This document shows positions 44,500 to 52,946 of a stretch of DNA of 64,000 nt, in pieces. The notes beneath the pieces are model-generated. The model made no database searches. It saw only the letters and a list, made by a program, of their open reading frames with translations, and was not told the DNA's origin. A program made the position numbers and the translations under genes. The DNA lies in the NCBI RefSeq assembly GCF_003967355.1, contig NZ_BIFH01000013.1, forward strand, positions 492,651 to 556,650, given 5' to 3'. The first letter of the stretch is position 1; each line of letters starts with the position of its first letter. The stretch comes from Embleya hyalina (GTDB lineage: Bacteria; Actinomycetota; Actinomycetes; Streptomycetales; Streptomycetaceae).

Positions 44500-45084
44500 T
44501 CATGACAACAATCGGTCGACCAGCCCGTCGATGTAGTCCGGAGTGAGTGCGCCGATCCCCAACAGGACCCGGATGTACATCGGCGCCATGACGTGGTCGA
44601 GTACGTCGAGCGCGTCGGGTGGGTCTTCCCCGCGTTCGGCGGCACGGTCGAGCATCGACTGCAGTTGCCGGGAGCGCTCGGCGAGGAAGTCGTCGCGCGC
44701 CCGTAGGCCCTGTTCGTCCATGTCGGACAGCGCGATGGTCAGGCGCAGCACCGCCGGGCCGTCGGGGCCGGTGATTTCGCGGGCCACGTTGGCCGCGTAG
44801 GTGTGCAGGTCGCCGGACAGGCTTCCGGTGTCGGGCATCGGCGACCGTGCGGTGAGACGGGCGTTCGTCACGTCGGCGAGCAGGTTCTCCAGGTTGCCCC
44901 ATCTGCGGTAGATGCTGGTGTCGGCCACGCCCGCGCGGGCCGCGATCTCGCCGACGGTGAAGCCGCTGTAGCCGCGTTCGCCGACCAGCTCCGTGACGGC
45001 CTGGTGTACCGCCGCGCGGACGCGGGCGCTGCGCCCGCCGGGCCGTCGGGCTCGTTGCGGTTCGTCCATCCGTGGCTCATCCAT
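44500..45084 (-). CDS. TetR-family regulator of the adjacent MFS pump
   Basis: 194 residues. The DNA-binding domain is RVRAAVHQAVTELVGERGYS then FTVGEIAARAGVADTSIYRRWGNLENLLADV, with a TetR_C_16-like C-terminal domain (DLHTYAANVAREITGPDG). ATG 45084 follows AAGG; a second ATG five codons in is possible. It is divergent from the DHA2 pump at 45243, sharing a gap with repeated AACGCAG half-sites, the classic local-repressor layout. Confidence 0.92.
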   Translation of the reverse strand: MDEPRMDEPQRARRPGGRSARVRAAVHQAVTELVGERGYSGFTVGEIAARAGVADTSIYRRWGNLENLLADVTNARLTARSPMPDTGSLSGDLHTYAANVAREITGPDGPAVLRLTIALSDMDEQGLRARDDFLAERSRQLQSMLDRAAERGEDPPDALDVLDHVMAPMYIRVLLGIGALTPDYIDGLVDRLLS

Positions 45085-45095
45085 CCGCTCACCTT

Positions 45096-45167
45096 AACGC
45101 AGCTGTTTCTTGCTTTAGCGAGTGGGTTCGTTTTACAGTCCTCTCTAACGCAGTCGAAGCCTGCGTT
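45096..45167. promoter_or_regulatory. Divergent operator region for tetR and MFS genes
   Basis: AACGCAG occurs at 45096-45102 and 45147-45153, the latter paired with CTGCGTT (45161-45167) as an inverted repeat with a 7-bp spacer. The region is AT-rich relative to its flanks (GTTTCTTGCTTTAGC). It lies 12-83 bp ahead of tetR and 76-147 bp ahead of the pump. Confidence 0.65.
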
Positions 45168-45242
45168 TGTGAGTCTCGCCGGAGCGTTTCATGTCGGCGA
45201 GTCGGTCGTACCCGGTCGTACCGGGCTGAAGGGGGAACGAGC

Positions 45243-46715
45243 ATGGCTGCATTGCCTGTGGCCGCAGGCGGTCGATCGAACCGGACGGCACTGCTCGCGA
45301 TGACCTGCGCGGGTCAGTTCATGGTGCTGCTCGACAACACGATCGTCGGCGCGGCGCTGCCCGACATGCAGGAGCGGCTGCACACCGAACTGACCGGCCT
45401 GCAGTGGATCGTCGACGCCTATGTGCTGCTGGTCGCCATGTTGTTGCTGTCCGGCGGCGTGTTCGCCGACCGCTTCGGCCGAAAACGTGTGTTCCTGTCC
45501 GGCGTGGCGGTGTTCACCCTCGCGTCGTTGATGTGCGCCATGGCGCCCTCGGTCGGCTGGTTGCTCGCCGGACGGGTGCTCCAGGGCGTCGGCGCCGCCG
45601 CGCTGAGCCCGGCGTCGCTGGCCCTGCTCGTCGCCGCCCACCCCGCTCCGCAGGAGCGAGTGAAGGCGATCGGACTGTGGGCCGGATTCAGCGGCATCGG
45701 CCTGGCCGCCGGCCCGCCGGCCGGTGGCCTGTTGGCCGACGCCTTCGGGTGGCCCGCCATCTTCCTGATCAACGTGCCCATCGGCGTGCTGCTCCTGGCG
45801 GCCGGGCTGCGTCTCCTGGGCGAATCCCGCAATCCGAACGCGCCCGCGATCGACATCCCCGGGACGGTGTTGTCGGTCCTCGGCGTGGGGGCGCTGACAT
45901 ATGCGCTGATCGAGGGCGGCGCCCGCGGCTGGACGTCGCCGCCGATCCTGGGTGGTTTCGCCGCCGCGCTCGTCGTCCTGGTCGTCTTCGGCGTCGTCGA
46001 GGGACGCCGCGCCAACCCCGTACTGCCGCCGCGGTTGTTCCGCCGGCGACTGTTCACCGTGTCCAACACAGCCATGGTCGTGGTGGGCTTCGCGCTCATG
46101 GGCTCGACGTTCTTCTTCTCCCAGTTCTTCGTGTACGTCCAGGGCAGTTCGCTGGTGCGCGCCGGCCTGCAGACCCTGCCGGCCACGCTCGCGATGGTGG
46201 TCGTCAGCCCGTTCGCGGGCAGGCTCGCCGCCCGATACGGCTTTCGTGTGGTGGTGACGGCCGGCCTGACACTGGCCGGACTCGGGCTGCTGGCGCTGGG
46301 CTTCGTGCACGCCAACACCGGCTACGGGAACGTGTGGTGGCGACTGGCGATCGTCGGGATCGGCTTCGCCCTGACCATGTCCCCGCTCACCGGCGCCGCC
46401 ATCCAGGCCGTCGACCCGCAGGAGGGAGGGCTCGCCGCGGGCATCAGCAGCACCACACGCCAGATCGGCGCCGTGCTCGGCGTGGCCGTGCTGGGGGCCG
46501 TCGTGCGCACGCGCCAATCCGACGGTGCCTCGTTCGAGGCGGGCCTGAACAGCGCGTTCCTCGTGGCCGGCGTCGTCACCTTGATCGGCGCCGTGCTCAC
46601 CGGCCTGTGGCTGACGGCGACCACGCCCACCGAAGCCGCCGTACGGCGGCACCAGGCGGGCGATCCACGGGTGCCCGCCGGCGCCGGCGGGGTCGAGCCT
46701 CCCGCGGCCGGCTGA
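45243..46715 (+). CDS. MFS drug-type exporter, DHA2 (14-TM) family
   Basis: 490 residues with about 14 hydrophobic helices. Marks: LDNTIVGAALPDMQ in helix 1, FADRFGRKRVF (motif A), and GIGLAAGPPAGGLLAD (motif C, antiporter). It is predicted to expel lipophilic cations or antibiotics. ATG 45243 was chosen for a GGGGGAACG upstream sequence and the TM1 position; the open frame extends 57 codons further without support. It is controlled, by inference, by the divergent TetR. Confidence 0.92.
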   Translation: MAALPVAAGGRSNRTALLAMTCAGQFMVLLDNTIVGAALPDMQERLHTELTGLQWIVDAYVLLVAMLLLSGGVFADRFGRKRVFLSGVAVFTLASLMCAMAPSVGWLLAGRVLQGVGAAALSPASLALLVAAHPAPQERVKAIGLWAGFSGIGLAAGPPAGGLLADAFGWPAIFLINVPIGVLLLAAGLRLLGESRNPNAPAIDIPGTVLSVLGVGALTYALIEGGARGWTSPPILGGFAAALVVLVVFGVVEGRRANPVLPPRLFRRRLFTVSNTAMVVVGFALMGSTFFFSQFFVYVQGSSLVRAGLQTLPATLAMVVVSPFAGRLAARYGFRVVVTAGLTLAGLGLLALGFVHANTGYGNVWWRLAIVGIGFALTMSPLTGAAIQAVDPQEGGLAAGISSTTRQIGAVLGVAVLGAVVRTRQSDGASFEAGLNSAFLVAGVVTLIGAVLTGLWLTATTPTEAAVRRHQAGDPRVPAGAGGVEPPAAG

Positions 46716-46732
46716 CCCGGGTTCGCCGAACG

Positions 46733-46770
46733 GGCGGGGCGGGCGCGTACGTCACGCCGTCCGCCCCGCC
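46733..46770. terminator. Bidirectional hairpin between convergent MFS and amidase genes
   Basis: 10-bp arms GGCGGGGCGG (46733-46742) and CCGCCCCGCC (46761-46770), with an inner GCGT-acgtc-ACGC stem in the loop. It lies 17 bp after the MFS stop and 2 bp before the amidase stop. Confidence 0.7.
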
Positions 46771-46772
46771 GC

Positions 46773-48230
46773 TCACCGCGATCGTGCCGAGCCCTCGAGG
46801 GGTGGGCGTCGCGTGTGGAAGTCGGTGGCCAGTTGGAAGGCGTGCGCGATGACGAGGGCCGCCGCGTCGTTGTCGGGGGCCGCCGCGCATTGCATGGACA
46901 GGGGCATGCCGGAGGCGGGCGCGAAGCCGGTCGGGATCGAGATGCTCGGGGCGCCGGCGAGGTTCCAGGGACGCCACTTGTTGCCGCTCGACGGGCGCTT
47001 GGGCGGCGGGTCGGTGTGTCCGGAATCGGCGGTCGGGGCGGCGATTTCGTCCTCGGGGTGGACGAAGACGTCGATGTCGTCGAAGAGTTCGAGGAATCGG
47101 CGGGACCAGATACGGCGCGCGTGTCGGGTCGCGGCGTAGTCGTCGGCGGGGATGGCCGCCCCGACGGCGATGCGGGCGCGAATGACCGGGCCGAAGTCGA
47201 GGGGTCGGCGCGCGAGTTCGTCGATCCTGGGGGCGGCGAGTTCGGTGAGGAGGATCGGGTGGGACAGGTCGTCGATGTCGGCGAGTGGTGCGGGGACGGG
47301 GCGGGTGACGACGGTACGCAGGGTGGCGCCCTGTCGGCGCAGGATGTCCAAGGCCGCGTCGAAGGCCGTGAGCTGGTCGTCGTCGGGGACGCCGCGGAAG
47401 TAGTCGGTCGCGGCGGGGACGCCCACGGTGAGGCCGCGCAGGGGGTGGTGTGCCGGGAGTTGTTCGAGGCGGTCGGCGAGGTCGCGACGTCGGGGACCGG
47501 TGGTGAGGACGTCGACGGCCAGGGCCGCGTCGAGCGCGCCGGCGGCGAGGACTCCGGCGTGGTCCAGGCTCGGGCTCAGCGGCATGACACCGAAGGTGTC
47601 GATGCGGCCGCGGGTCGGTTTGAAGCCGCTGACGCCGACGCACGCCGCCGGCCAGCGGATCGAGCCGCCGGTGTCGGAGCCCAGGCCGAGCGGGAACTCG
47701 CCCGCCGCGACGCCGGCGGCCGAGCCGGCACTGGAGTAGCCGGGCACACGGTACGGATCCCAGGGGTTGCGGGTGGGCGGGAGGTCGCCCAGGGCCAGTT
47801 CGGCGGTGTGGGTCTTGCCCAGGATGACGGCGCCCGCGTTCTTGAGCGCCCGTACGGCGGTCGCGTCGTGGTCGGGGATGTACCCGGCGTGGACGCGGGA
47901 GTTGTTCTCGGTCGGTTTGCCCTCGGTCAGGTAGTTGTCCTTGATCCCGACCGGGATGCCGTGCAGCGGGCCCGTTCGGCGGCCGTCGCGGAGCAGCGCC
48001 TCGGCCGCGTGGGCCCGGGCCAGCACCTCGTGGACCGGGTAGCGGTGGGCGAAGGCGGCGACGGCCGGTTCCACCCGGGCGATGCGGTCGAGGATCGCTT
48101 CGGCCAGTTCGACGGGGGAGAGGGCGCGTCGTGCGATGGCCGCCGCGGCTTCGGCGACGGTCAGGTGGTGCGGGGGCTTGGCGATGCCGGGCGCGGGGGG
48201 AATGGCGGTGGTGGCGGGGTCGTCGGTCAC
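46773..48230 (-). CDS. Amidase-signature hydrolase (AtzE-like)
   Basis: 485 residues. The Ser-cisSer-Lys triad is K97 (GIPVGIKDNY), S166 (PGYSSAGSAAG) and S190 (GSDTGGSIRWPAA), followed by GFKPTRGRIDTFGVMPLS. AtzE (1-carboxybiuret hydrolase) homologues need the small partner AtzG. Here a 67-residue protein of that kind is encoded immediately upstream and overlaps by four bases, supporting an AtzE-type heteromer, though allophanate-pathway genes are absent and the substrate is open. GTG 48230 follows GGGAGGG. It lies in a minus-strand cluster with the MFS pump at 48488-49984. Confidence 0.9.
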   Translation of the reverse strand: MTDDPATTAIPPAPGIAKPPHHLTVAEAAAAIARRALSPVELAEAILDRIARVEPAVAAFAHRYPVHEVLARAHAAEALLRDGRRTGPLHGIPVGIKDNYLTEGKPTENNSRVHAGYIPDHDATAVRALKNAGAVILGKTHTAELALGDLPPTRNPWDPYRVPGYSSAGSAAGVAAGEFPLGLGSDTGGSIRWPAACVGVSGFKPTRGRIDTFGVMPLSPSLDHAGVLAAGALDAALAVDVLTTGPRRRDLADRLEQLPAHHPLRGLTVGVPAATDYFRGVPDDDQLTAFDAALDILRRQGATLRTVVTRPVPAPLADIDDLSHPILLTELAAPRIDELARRPLDFGPVIRARIAVGAAIPADDYAATRHARRIWSRRFLELFDDIDVFVHPEDEIAAPTADSGHTDPPPKRPSSGNKWRPWNLAGAPSISIPTGFAPASGMPLSMQCAAAPDNDAAALVIAHAFQLATDFHTRRPPLEGSARSR

Positions 48231-48430
48231 GGGGTCCCTCCCAGGGTCGCGTCGCGTGGTGCGTCGTGGGTGTCCCGGACGAAGGCGCGGCAGCGCTCGG
48301 CCCGGTCGAGGTTCTCGGCCAGTTCGGCAGGGTCGGGGAGGGCGGCGGAGGGGAGGTCGTGGGCGGCGGCCGCGTGACGGGCGAGGGTGTCGGCCCGGTC
48401 GGTGGTGACGGGGGTTCGGATTGTCGGCAT
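48227..48430 (-). CDS. AtzG-like (DUF4089-type) small amidase partner
   Basis: 67 residues with two helices: ADTLARHAAAAHDLPSAALP and PAELAENLDRAERCRAFVRD, then a short tail DATLGGTP. This matches in size and pattern the AtzG/DUF4089 proteins, which stabilise AtzE-type amidases. The ATG at 48430 follows GGGAGC. The stop overlaps the amidase GTG (GTGA), so production is coupled. The assignment rests on pattern and neighbourhood rather than on strong identity. Confidence 0.6.
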   Translation of the reverse strand: MPTIRTPVTTDRADTLARHAAAAHDLPSAALPDPAELAENLDRAERCRAFVRDTHDAPRDATLGGTP

Positions 48431-48487
48431 CAAGCGCTCCCGGGGGTCGCGGGGTGGGTGTCGATCGGGTTGGTGTGGAACGGGCCT

Positions 48488-49984
48488 TCAGGCGCCCGAG
48501 GTCCGCGTCCGGTCCGCGAGGGGTCGTGTGCTTCGCGGCATCGCGACGAGGGCCACCACCGATGCGGCGGCCACGCAGCCGGCCGCCACCGCCAGGGCCG
48601 CCGCGTATCCGTCGGCGAGGGCCTGCGGCGTGGGTGGTCGGCCCTCGTCGCCGTCCGGGCCCGTCACGGCGGAGGCGATCGTGCTCAGGACCGCCAGCCC
48701 GACGGCGCCGCCGACCTGGCGGACGGTGTTGAGCAGCCCGGCCGCCACACCGCCTCTGGCGGGCGGGACACCCGCGGTGGCGGCCAGCGTGATCGGCGTG
48801 AAGGCGGCCGCCGTCCCGAGCCCGAACAGCACGCCCGGGACGGCGACGGCCCACCAGTACGAGCCGTGCCCGGCGGCGGTCGCGGACGCCGCCAGCGCGG
48901 CGAGTCCCACCGCGCCCAGGGCGCAGTACGCGGAGACGGCGCGGCGCGGGCCGAACCGAAGGCTCAGTGGCCCGGCGGTGCGTGCCCCGACCATCATGCC
49001 CAGGCCGATCGGCAGGAATCCGCATCCGGCGCGCAGCGGTGGGTAACCGCGTACGTACTGCATGTGGAACGACAGGACGATCAGCGTCGCGACGAAGCCC
49101 AGCGCCACCAGGAACATCACCACGTTGGCACTGCGCACCGACCGCAGTCGGAACAACCCCGGCGGCAGCAGCGGGTCGGCGGCCCACCGGGCCTGATGTA
49201 TCGGGAAGAGGCCGAGCAACAGCACCCCGACCGTCAACACGGCCCACACCGACGAATCCGCCCACCCCACCGCCTCGGAGCGCATCACCGCGAACACCAC
49301 CGCCACCAGCCCCGACGTGGCCAGCAGCGCGCCGACGACGTCGAGCCGGCTGGGCCCGCCCGATCCGCGCCGATGCGGCGCGAGCACGGCGAGGCCGACG
49401 GCCACGGCGCCGATCCCCAGGGGTACGTTCACCAGGAACACCCAGCGCCACCCGAGCCACTGGGTCAGCACCCCGCCGAGCACGGGCCCGGCCGTCGCGG
49501 CGATCCCGCCGACCGCGCTCCAGGTGCCCAACACCCGGGCCCGACGCGGCCCTTCCGGAAACGTCGCGGTGAGCACGGACAGCGTGGCGGGCATCGACAA
49601 CGCCGCCCCCAGGCCCTGCGCCGCGCGGGCCGCCGACAACACCGCCGGCGACGTGGCCAGTCCGCAGACGAGACCGGCCGCGGTGAACAGGGCCATCCCG
49701 ACGGAGAGGCTCCGGCGCAGCCCGTACACGTCGCAGCAGCGCCCGCCGAGGAGGAGGAACCCGGCGAACGCGAGCGTGTAGGCGTTCACCACCCAGGGCA
49801 GCGCCGCGGGGGAGTAGCCGAGATCGACCCGGATGTCCGGCAGTGCCACGGACACGATCGTCGCGTCCAGGACCACCACGAACGAGACCGCGCAGGCGAG
49901 CACCAGCACCAGGCGCTCCCGGCGCCGGATCGCCCGCTCGCCGATCGGGGTCGGCGGCGTACTCGTGTCGCGGGCTGTTCTCAT
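48488..49984 (-). CDS. MFS exporter, DHA2 (14-TM) family
   Basis: 498 residues with about 14 helices: LDATIVSVALPDIRVDLGYS in TM1, the motif A-like CCDVYGLRRSLS and GGIAATAGPVLGGVLTQ (motif C). Likely an EmrB/QacA-type exporter. ATG 49984 was selected because GGGAGAG lies six bases upstream; the open frame continues 32 codons more. It is transcribed leftwards from a MerR-type promoter, divergent from the merR gene at 50105, and its 3' end lies 57 bp before the AtzG-like gene, so the three may be co-transcribed. Confidence 0.9.
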   Translation of the reverse strand: MRTARDTSTPPTPIGERAIRRRERLVLVLACAVSFVVVLDATIVSVALPDIRVDLGYSPAALPWVVNAYTLAFAGFLLLGGRCCDVYGLRRSLSVGMALFTAAGLVCGLATSPAVLSAARAAQGLGAALSMPATLSVLTATFPEGPRRARVLGTWSAVGGIAATAGPVLGGVLTQWLGWRWVFLVNVPLGIGAVAVGLAVLAPHRRGSGGPSRLDVVGALLATSGLVAVVFAVMRSEAVGWADSSVWAVLTVGVLLLGLFPIHQARWAADPLLPPGLFRLRSVRSANVVMFLVALGFVATLIVLSFHMQYVRGYPPLRAGCGFLPIGLGMMVGARTAGPLSLRFGPRRAVSAYCALGAVGLAALAASATAAGHGSYWWAVAVPGVLFGLGTAAAFTPITLAATAGVPPARGGVAAGLLNTVRQVGGAVGLAVLSTIASAVTGPDGDEGRPPTPQALADGYAAALAVAAGCVAAASVVALVAMPRSTRPLADRTRTSGA

Positions 49985-50065
49985 CGGCTCTCCCGAGGTG
50001 CGCGTGGCAGACCGACTCGGGGCCGGCGCGGACATCCGCGCCCGGGACCGGGTCGAGTGGAATCG

Positions 50066-50096
50066 ACCTTGCCTTCTCAACCCGGGTTGAGGTCAA
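50066..50096 (-). promoter_or_regulatory. MerR-type promoter with 19-bp spacer and perfect dyad
   Basis: Leftward -35 TTGACC (50096-50091) and -10-like CAAGGT (50071-50066) are separated by 19 bp, the overlong spacer typical of MerR-family targets. The 16-bp perfect palindrome CTCAACCCGGGTTGAG (50076-50091) fills the spacer, overlapping the -35 edge. The layout closely resembles SoxR boxes (CCTCAA...TTGAGG). Confidence 0.75.
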
Positions 50097-50104
50097 CTGA
50101 GGGG

Positions 50105-50545
50105 ATGAGGGACACCCTGGTGGCGGTGGGCGACGTCGCGGACCGCTTCGACCTGCCGATCTCGACGCTGCACTACTGGGAGCGCCGGGGGCTGATCACA
50201 CCGCACCGCCGGGCGGGCCGGCGCTACTACGACGCGGAACATCTGTACCGGATCGCGCTGATCCGCCTGTGGCGCGACACCGGACTGATGTCGCTCGACG
50301 AGATAGCCGCCGTCCTGGCCGGCCGCACCGCGACACACAACTGGCGCGACACCGTCACCTCGAGGATCGCCGCCATCGAGGCCCAGATGAACCAACTCGA
50401 CACGGCCCGCGGCTATCTCGGCTACATGCTCGAATGCACCCGGGACAACCCGGCGGCGGACTGCCTCCAGTTCCGCGCCGAAGTCCTGGTCCCCGCCCCC
50501 AAGCACCCCCCGTCCCACGACCGACCGGCGCCCCCCACCCCTTGA
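50105..50545 (+). CDS. MerR-family regulator
   Basis: 146 residues. Winged helix VGDVADRFDLPISTLHYWERRGLITPHRRAGRRYYD (in parts: LPISTLHYWERRGLI, RAGRRYYDAEHLYR), then the dimer helix around RIAAIEAQMNQLD. The C-terminus has two cysteines (LECTRDNPAADC) but not the SoxR iron-sulfur CxxCxC pattern, so the inducer is unlikely to be sensed by a [2Fe-2S] cluster. ATG 50105 or GTG 50120 could be the start. It is divergent from the DHA2 pump, with a MerR-type promoter between them. Confidence 0.9.
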   Translation: MRDTLVAVGDVADRFDLPISTLHYWERRGLITPHRRAGRRYYDAEHLYRIALIRLWRDTGLMSLDEIAAVLAGRTATHNWRDTVTSRIAAIEAQMNQLDTARGYLGYMLECTRDNPAADCLQFRAEVLVPAPKHPPSHDRPAPPTP

Positions 50546-50572
50546 CGAGCCGGCCCGCACGCCGAGCCCGGT

Positions 50573-51502
50573 TCAGCGTTTGGGGCGGCCCTCCCCGGGT
50601 TCGAGGAGTTGGGCTCGCAGGGATGTGAGTTGGTGGGAGTGCTCGACGGAGCGGGTTTCGTCGAGGGAGGCGACGGCCAGCAGCAGCGCGTCGCCGAGCA
50701 CGAGTGCGGCCAGGGATTCGGTGGTGATGCCGGTCGGGGTGTGCGGCGCGTACAGGACCGCGTCCGCCGTGTCGGCCAGGCGCTCGACCAGTTCGTCGGT
50801 GACCACCACGATGCCGGCGCCGAGTACGCGGGCGCGGTCCAGCAGTACCTCCATGTCGTGCAGGAATCGCCCGGGGACGAACATCACCACCACGTCCTGG
50901 CGGCGCAGCGTGAGCAGTTCGTCGGCCAGTGCGAAGCCGGTGGTGCCCACGAAGCGGGCCCGCCGGCCCATGCGGTTGAGCTTGAGCGCGAGGTGGCGGC
51001 CGGCCAGTTCCGAGGCGCCGACGCCGTACGCCAACACCTCGCCGGCGTCGGCAAGCAGTTGGGTGGCCCGGCGGAAGGCCGTCGCGTCCAGGTTGGCCCG
51101 GCCGTGTTCCAGTCGTTCGATCGCCTCGTCGTAGACCCGGGCGCGGATGCCGTCGAGGTCCTGGCCGACCTGGGTGATCCGCTGCCGGACCCGCACCTCG
51201 GGGGCCACGTCCGTGACGAAGTCGGCGGCGATGTCGCGCTTGAGCGCGGACAGGCCGCCCAGGCCCAGGCGTTGCAGGGTGCGCACCACGGTGGCGTTGC
51301 TGACACCGATGGTCGCGCCCAGGTCCGCGGCGCTGGCGAAGAGCACCTGCTCGGGGGAGCAGTTGGTCAGGTATCTGGCCACGTTCCGCTCGGCCGGGGA
51401 CAGGTCGGCCCATTGCTCACGGATCGCCGCCCGGACTCGGGCCAGCGCCGGATTCTCCAGCGGTTGTTCGCTCACGCCTCTTGACTCCCCGGTATCAACC
51501 AT
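50573..51502 (-). CDS. RpiR/MurR-family regulator with SIS domain
   Basis: 309 residues. N-terminal HTH_6 (LSPAERNVARYL, SAADLGATIGVSNATVVRTLQRLGL) and C-terminal SIS sugar-phosphate domain (AGEVLAYGVGASELAGRHLA, DDVVVMFVPG-like loop, VVTDELVERLADTAD). MurR and RpiR members sense sugar phosphates such as MurNAc-6-phosphate. ATG 51502 has GAGGAG six bases upstream, preferred over GTG 51475. It is divergent from the C45 hydrolase and Dpp-like importer, which it presumably controls. Confidence 0.92.
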   Translation of the reverse strand: MVDTGESRGVSEQPLENPALARVRAAIREQWADLSPAERNVARYLTNCSPEQVLFASAADLGATIGVSNATVVRTLQRLGLGGLSALKRDIAADFVTDVAPEVRVRQRITQVGQDLDGIRARVYDEAIERLEHGRANLDATAFRRATQLLADAGEVLAYGVGASELAGRHLALKLNRMGRRARFVGTTGFALADELLTLRRQDVVVMFVPGRFLHDMEVLLDRARVLGAGIVVVTDELVERLADTADAVLYAPHTPTGITTESLAALVLGDALLLAVASLDETRSVEHSHQLTSLRAQLLEPGEGRPKR

Positions 51503-51529
51503 TACTCTCCTCATGAAACAAGCAATACA

Positions 51530-51560
51530 TGTTACCGCGATACCGTAATGACTGTTACCG
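51530..51560. promoter_or_regulatory. Repeated TGTTACCG sites between rpiR and the C45 gene
   Basis: TGTTACCG occurs at 51530-51537 and 51553-51560, 23 bp apart on the same face of the helix, with a related GATACCG between. The stretch is AT-rich compared with its flanks and lies just upstream of rpiR. A likely RpiR-binding region. Confidence 0.55.
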
Positions 51561-51662
51561 AATCTCGGATCGAACCCTTCGACCCGGGACGACAAGTGTC
51601 GCCGCGAGCCCCGCGACACCCCGCACGGCGGACCCCCAACCCCCAGCACCCCAGGAGACGAC

Positions 51663-52826
51663 GTGAGTGGCGTGTCCCTTCCGACCATCGAGATCGGCGG
51701 CGAGCCCCGAAGCCGGGGCCGCCAGTACGGCGAAGGGGCGAGCGCGCTCATCCATACCGCTGTCGACTACTACGCCGAGGCGTTCGGCGCCGCCGGCGGC
51801 CTGACCTGGCGTCAGGTCACCGCCCGCGCCGAACACTGGCTCGCCCCGTCCCGCGCCTTCGCCCCCGACCTGGTCGAGGAGATGACCGGGATCGCCGAGG
51901 GCGCCGGCCTCGACCTGCTCGACATCCTCGCCCTCAACGCCCGCGGCGAGATCATCTACGACGACACCTTCGCCGCGATGGGATCCCCGGCCGCGCAGGC
52001 GGCGCCGCCGACCCCGGACAACCCCGACGGCTGCACCTCGTTCGCCCTGCTCGAACCGGCTTCCGGCGACGGCCACGTGTACGCCGGCCAGAACTGGGAC
52101 TGGCGCCACGGCGTCCGCGAGACGGTCATGGTCGTGCGAGTGGTCCAGCCCGGCAAGCCCACCGTGGTGATGCAGGTCGAGGCGGGCCAGGTCGGCCGGC
52201 AGGGCGCCAACTCGGCCGGCCTCGCCCTCAACGCCAACGGCCTCGGCGGACGCTTCGACCACGCGATCGGCATCCCGCAGACGCTGATCCGGCGCCGCGT
52301 ACTCGACTGCGCCAACCCGGCCGAGGCGTTGGACGTGCTCTTCCGCACCCGCGCACACATCGCCAGCAACGCCCTGCTCACCCACCGCGCGGGCTTCGCG
52401 ATCGACATCGAGACCACCCCCGGCGCCAACGGCTGGATGTATCCCGACGACGGCCTGCTCGTGCACGGCAATCACTACCAGGCCTTCATGCCCACCCAAC
52501 TGGCCGCGAACTACCGCCCCTCGGCTCCGGATTCGCTGCTCCGGGTGCCGCGCGCCGAAGCGGGCCTGCGGCGCTGCCGGGACGCGGGCGACCCGGCCGA
52601 GACCCGCAAGCTGATCCACGCCGCGATGTCCGACCACCTCGGCTACCCCGAATCGTTGTGCACCCACCCGGATCCGGCCCGACCGGCGGTCCGTCAGTGG
52701 GCGACGCTCCTGTCCAGTTGCGTCGATCTGACCACGGGTGAATACCGCGTCACCGCCGGCACCCCGTGCGATCACGAGTACGAACTCCTGCCCTGGAACC
52801 TGCACGACGGCCCCGGCGGCGCCTGA
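51663..52826 (+). CDS. C45-family Ntn hydrolase (acyltransferase/amidase, AAT-like)
   Basis: 387 residues. Peptidase family C45 (isopenicillin acyltransferase-like): RGRQYGEG near the N-terminus and the autocleavage site before C124 (PDGCTSFALL), which becomes the N-terminal nucleophile, then GQNWDW and a substrate-pocket NSAGLALNANGL. Without a secretion signal it should act in the cytoplasm, cleaving or transferring acyl groups on amines or amino acids. GTG 51663 follows CAGGAG. It comes 120 bp before the substrate-binding protein of an Opp/Dpp importer, suggesting the imported molecule is its N-acyl or peptide substrate. Confidence 0.9.
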   Translation: MSGVSLPTIEIGGEPRSRGRQYGEGASALIHTAVDYYAEAFGAAGGLTWRQVTARAEHWLAPSRAFAPDLVEEMTGIAEGAGLDLLDILALNARGEIIYDDTFAAMGSPAAQAAPPTPDNPDGCTSFALLEPASGDGHVYAGQNWDWRHGVRETVMVVRVVQPGKPTVVMQVEAGQVGRQGANSAGLALNANGLGGRFDHAIGIPQTLIRRRVLDCANPAEALDVLFRTRAHIASNALLTHRAGFAIDIETTPGANGWMYPDDGLLVHGNHYQAFMPTQLAANYRPSAPDSLLRVPRAEAGLRRCRDAGDPAETRKLIHAAMSDHLGYPESLCTHPDPARPAVRQWATLLSSCVDLTTGEYRVTAGTPCDHEYELLPWNLHDGPGGA

Positions 52827-52946
52827 ACCCGCCGCTTCGACGGCGCCCGAGCCGGCCACTCCGGGCGGGGCCCGAACCACCCGCTCCCGGCACCGCCCAT
52901 TCCCGCGTCCCCGCGTCCCCGCACGCCCGCATCCCCGGAGAGTCGC

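Noticed and set aside
50105-50545. Naming the MerR protein SoxR on the strength of its promoter
   Set aside because: The [2Fe-2S] cysteine motif of SoxR is absent.
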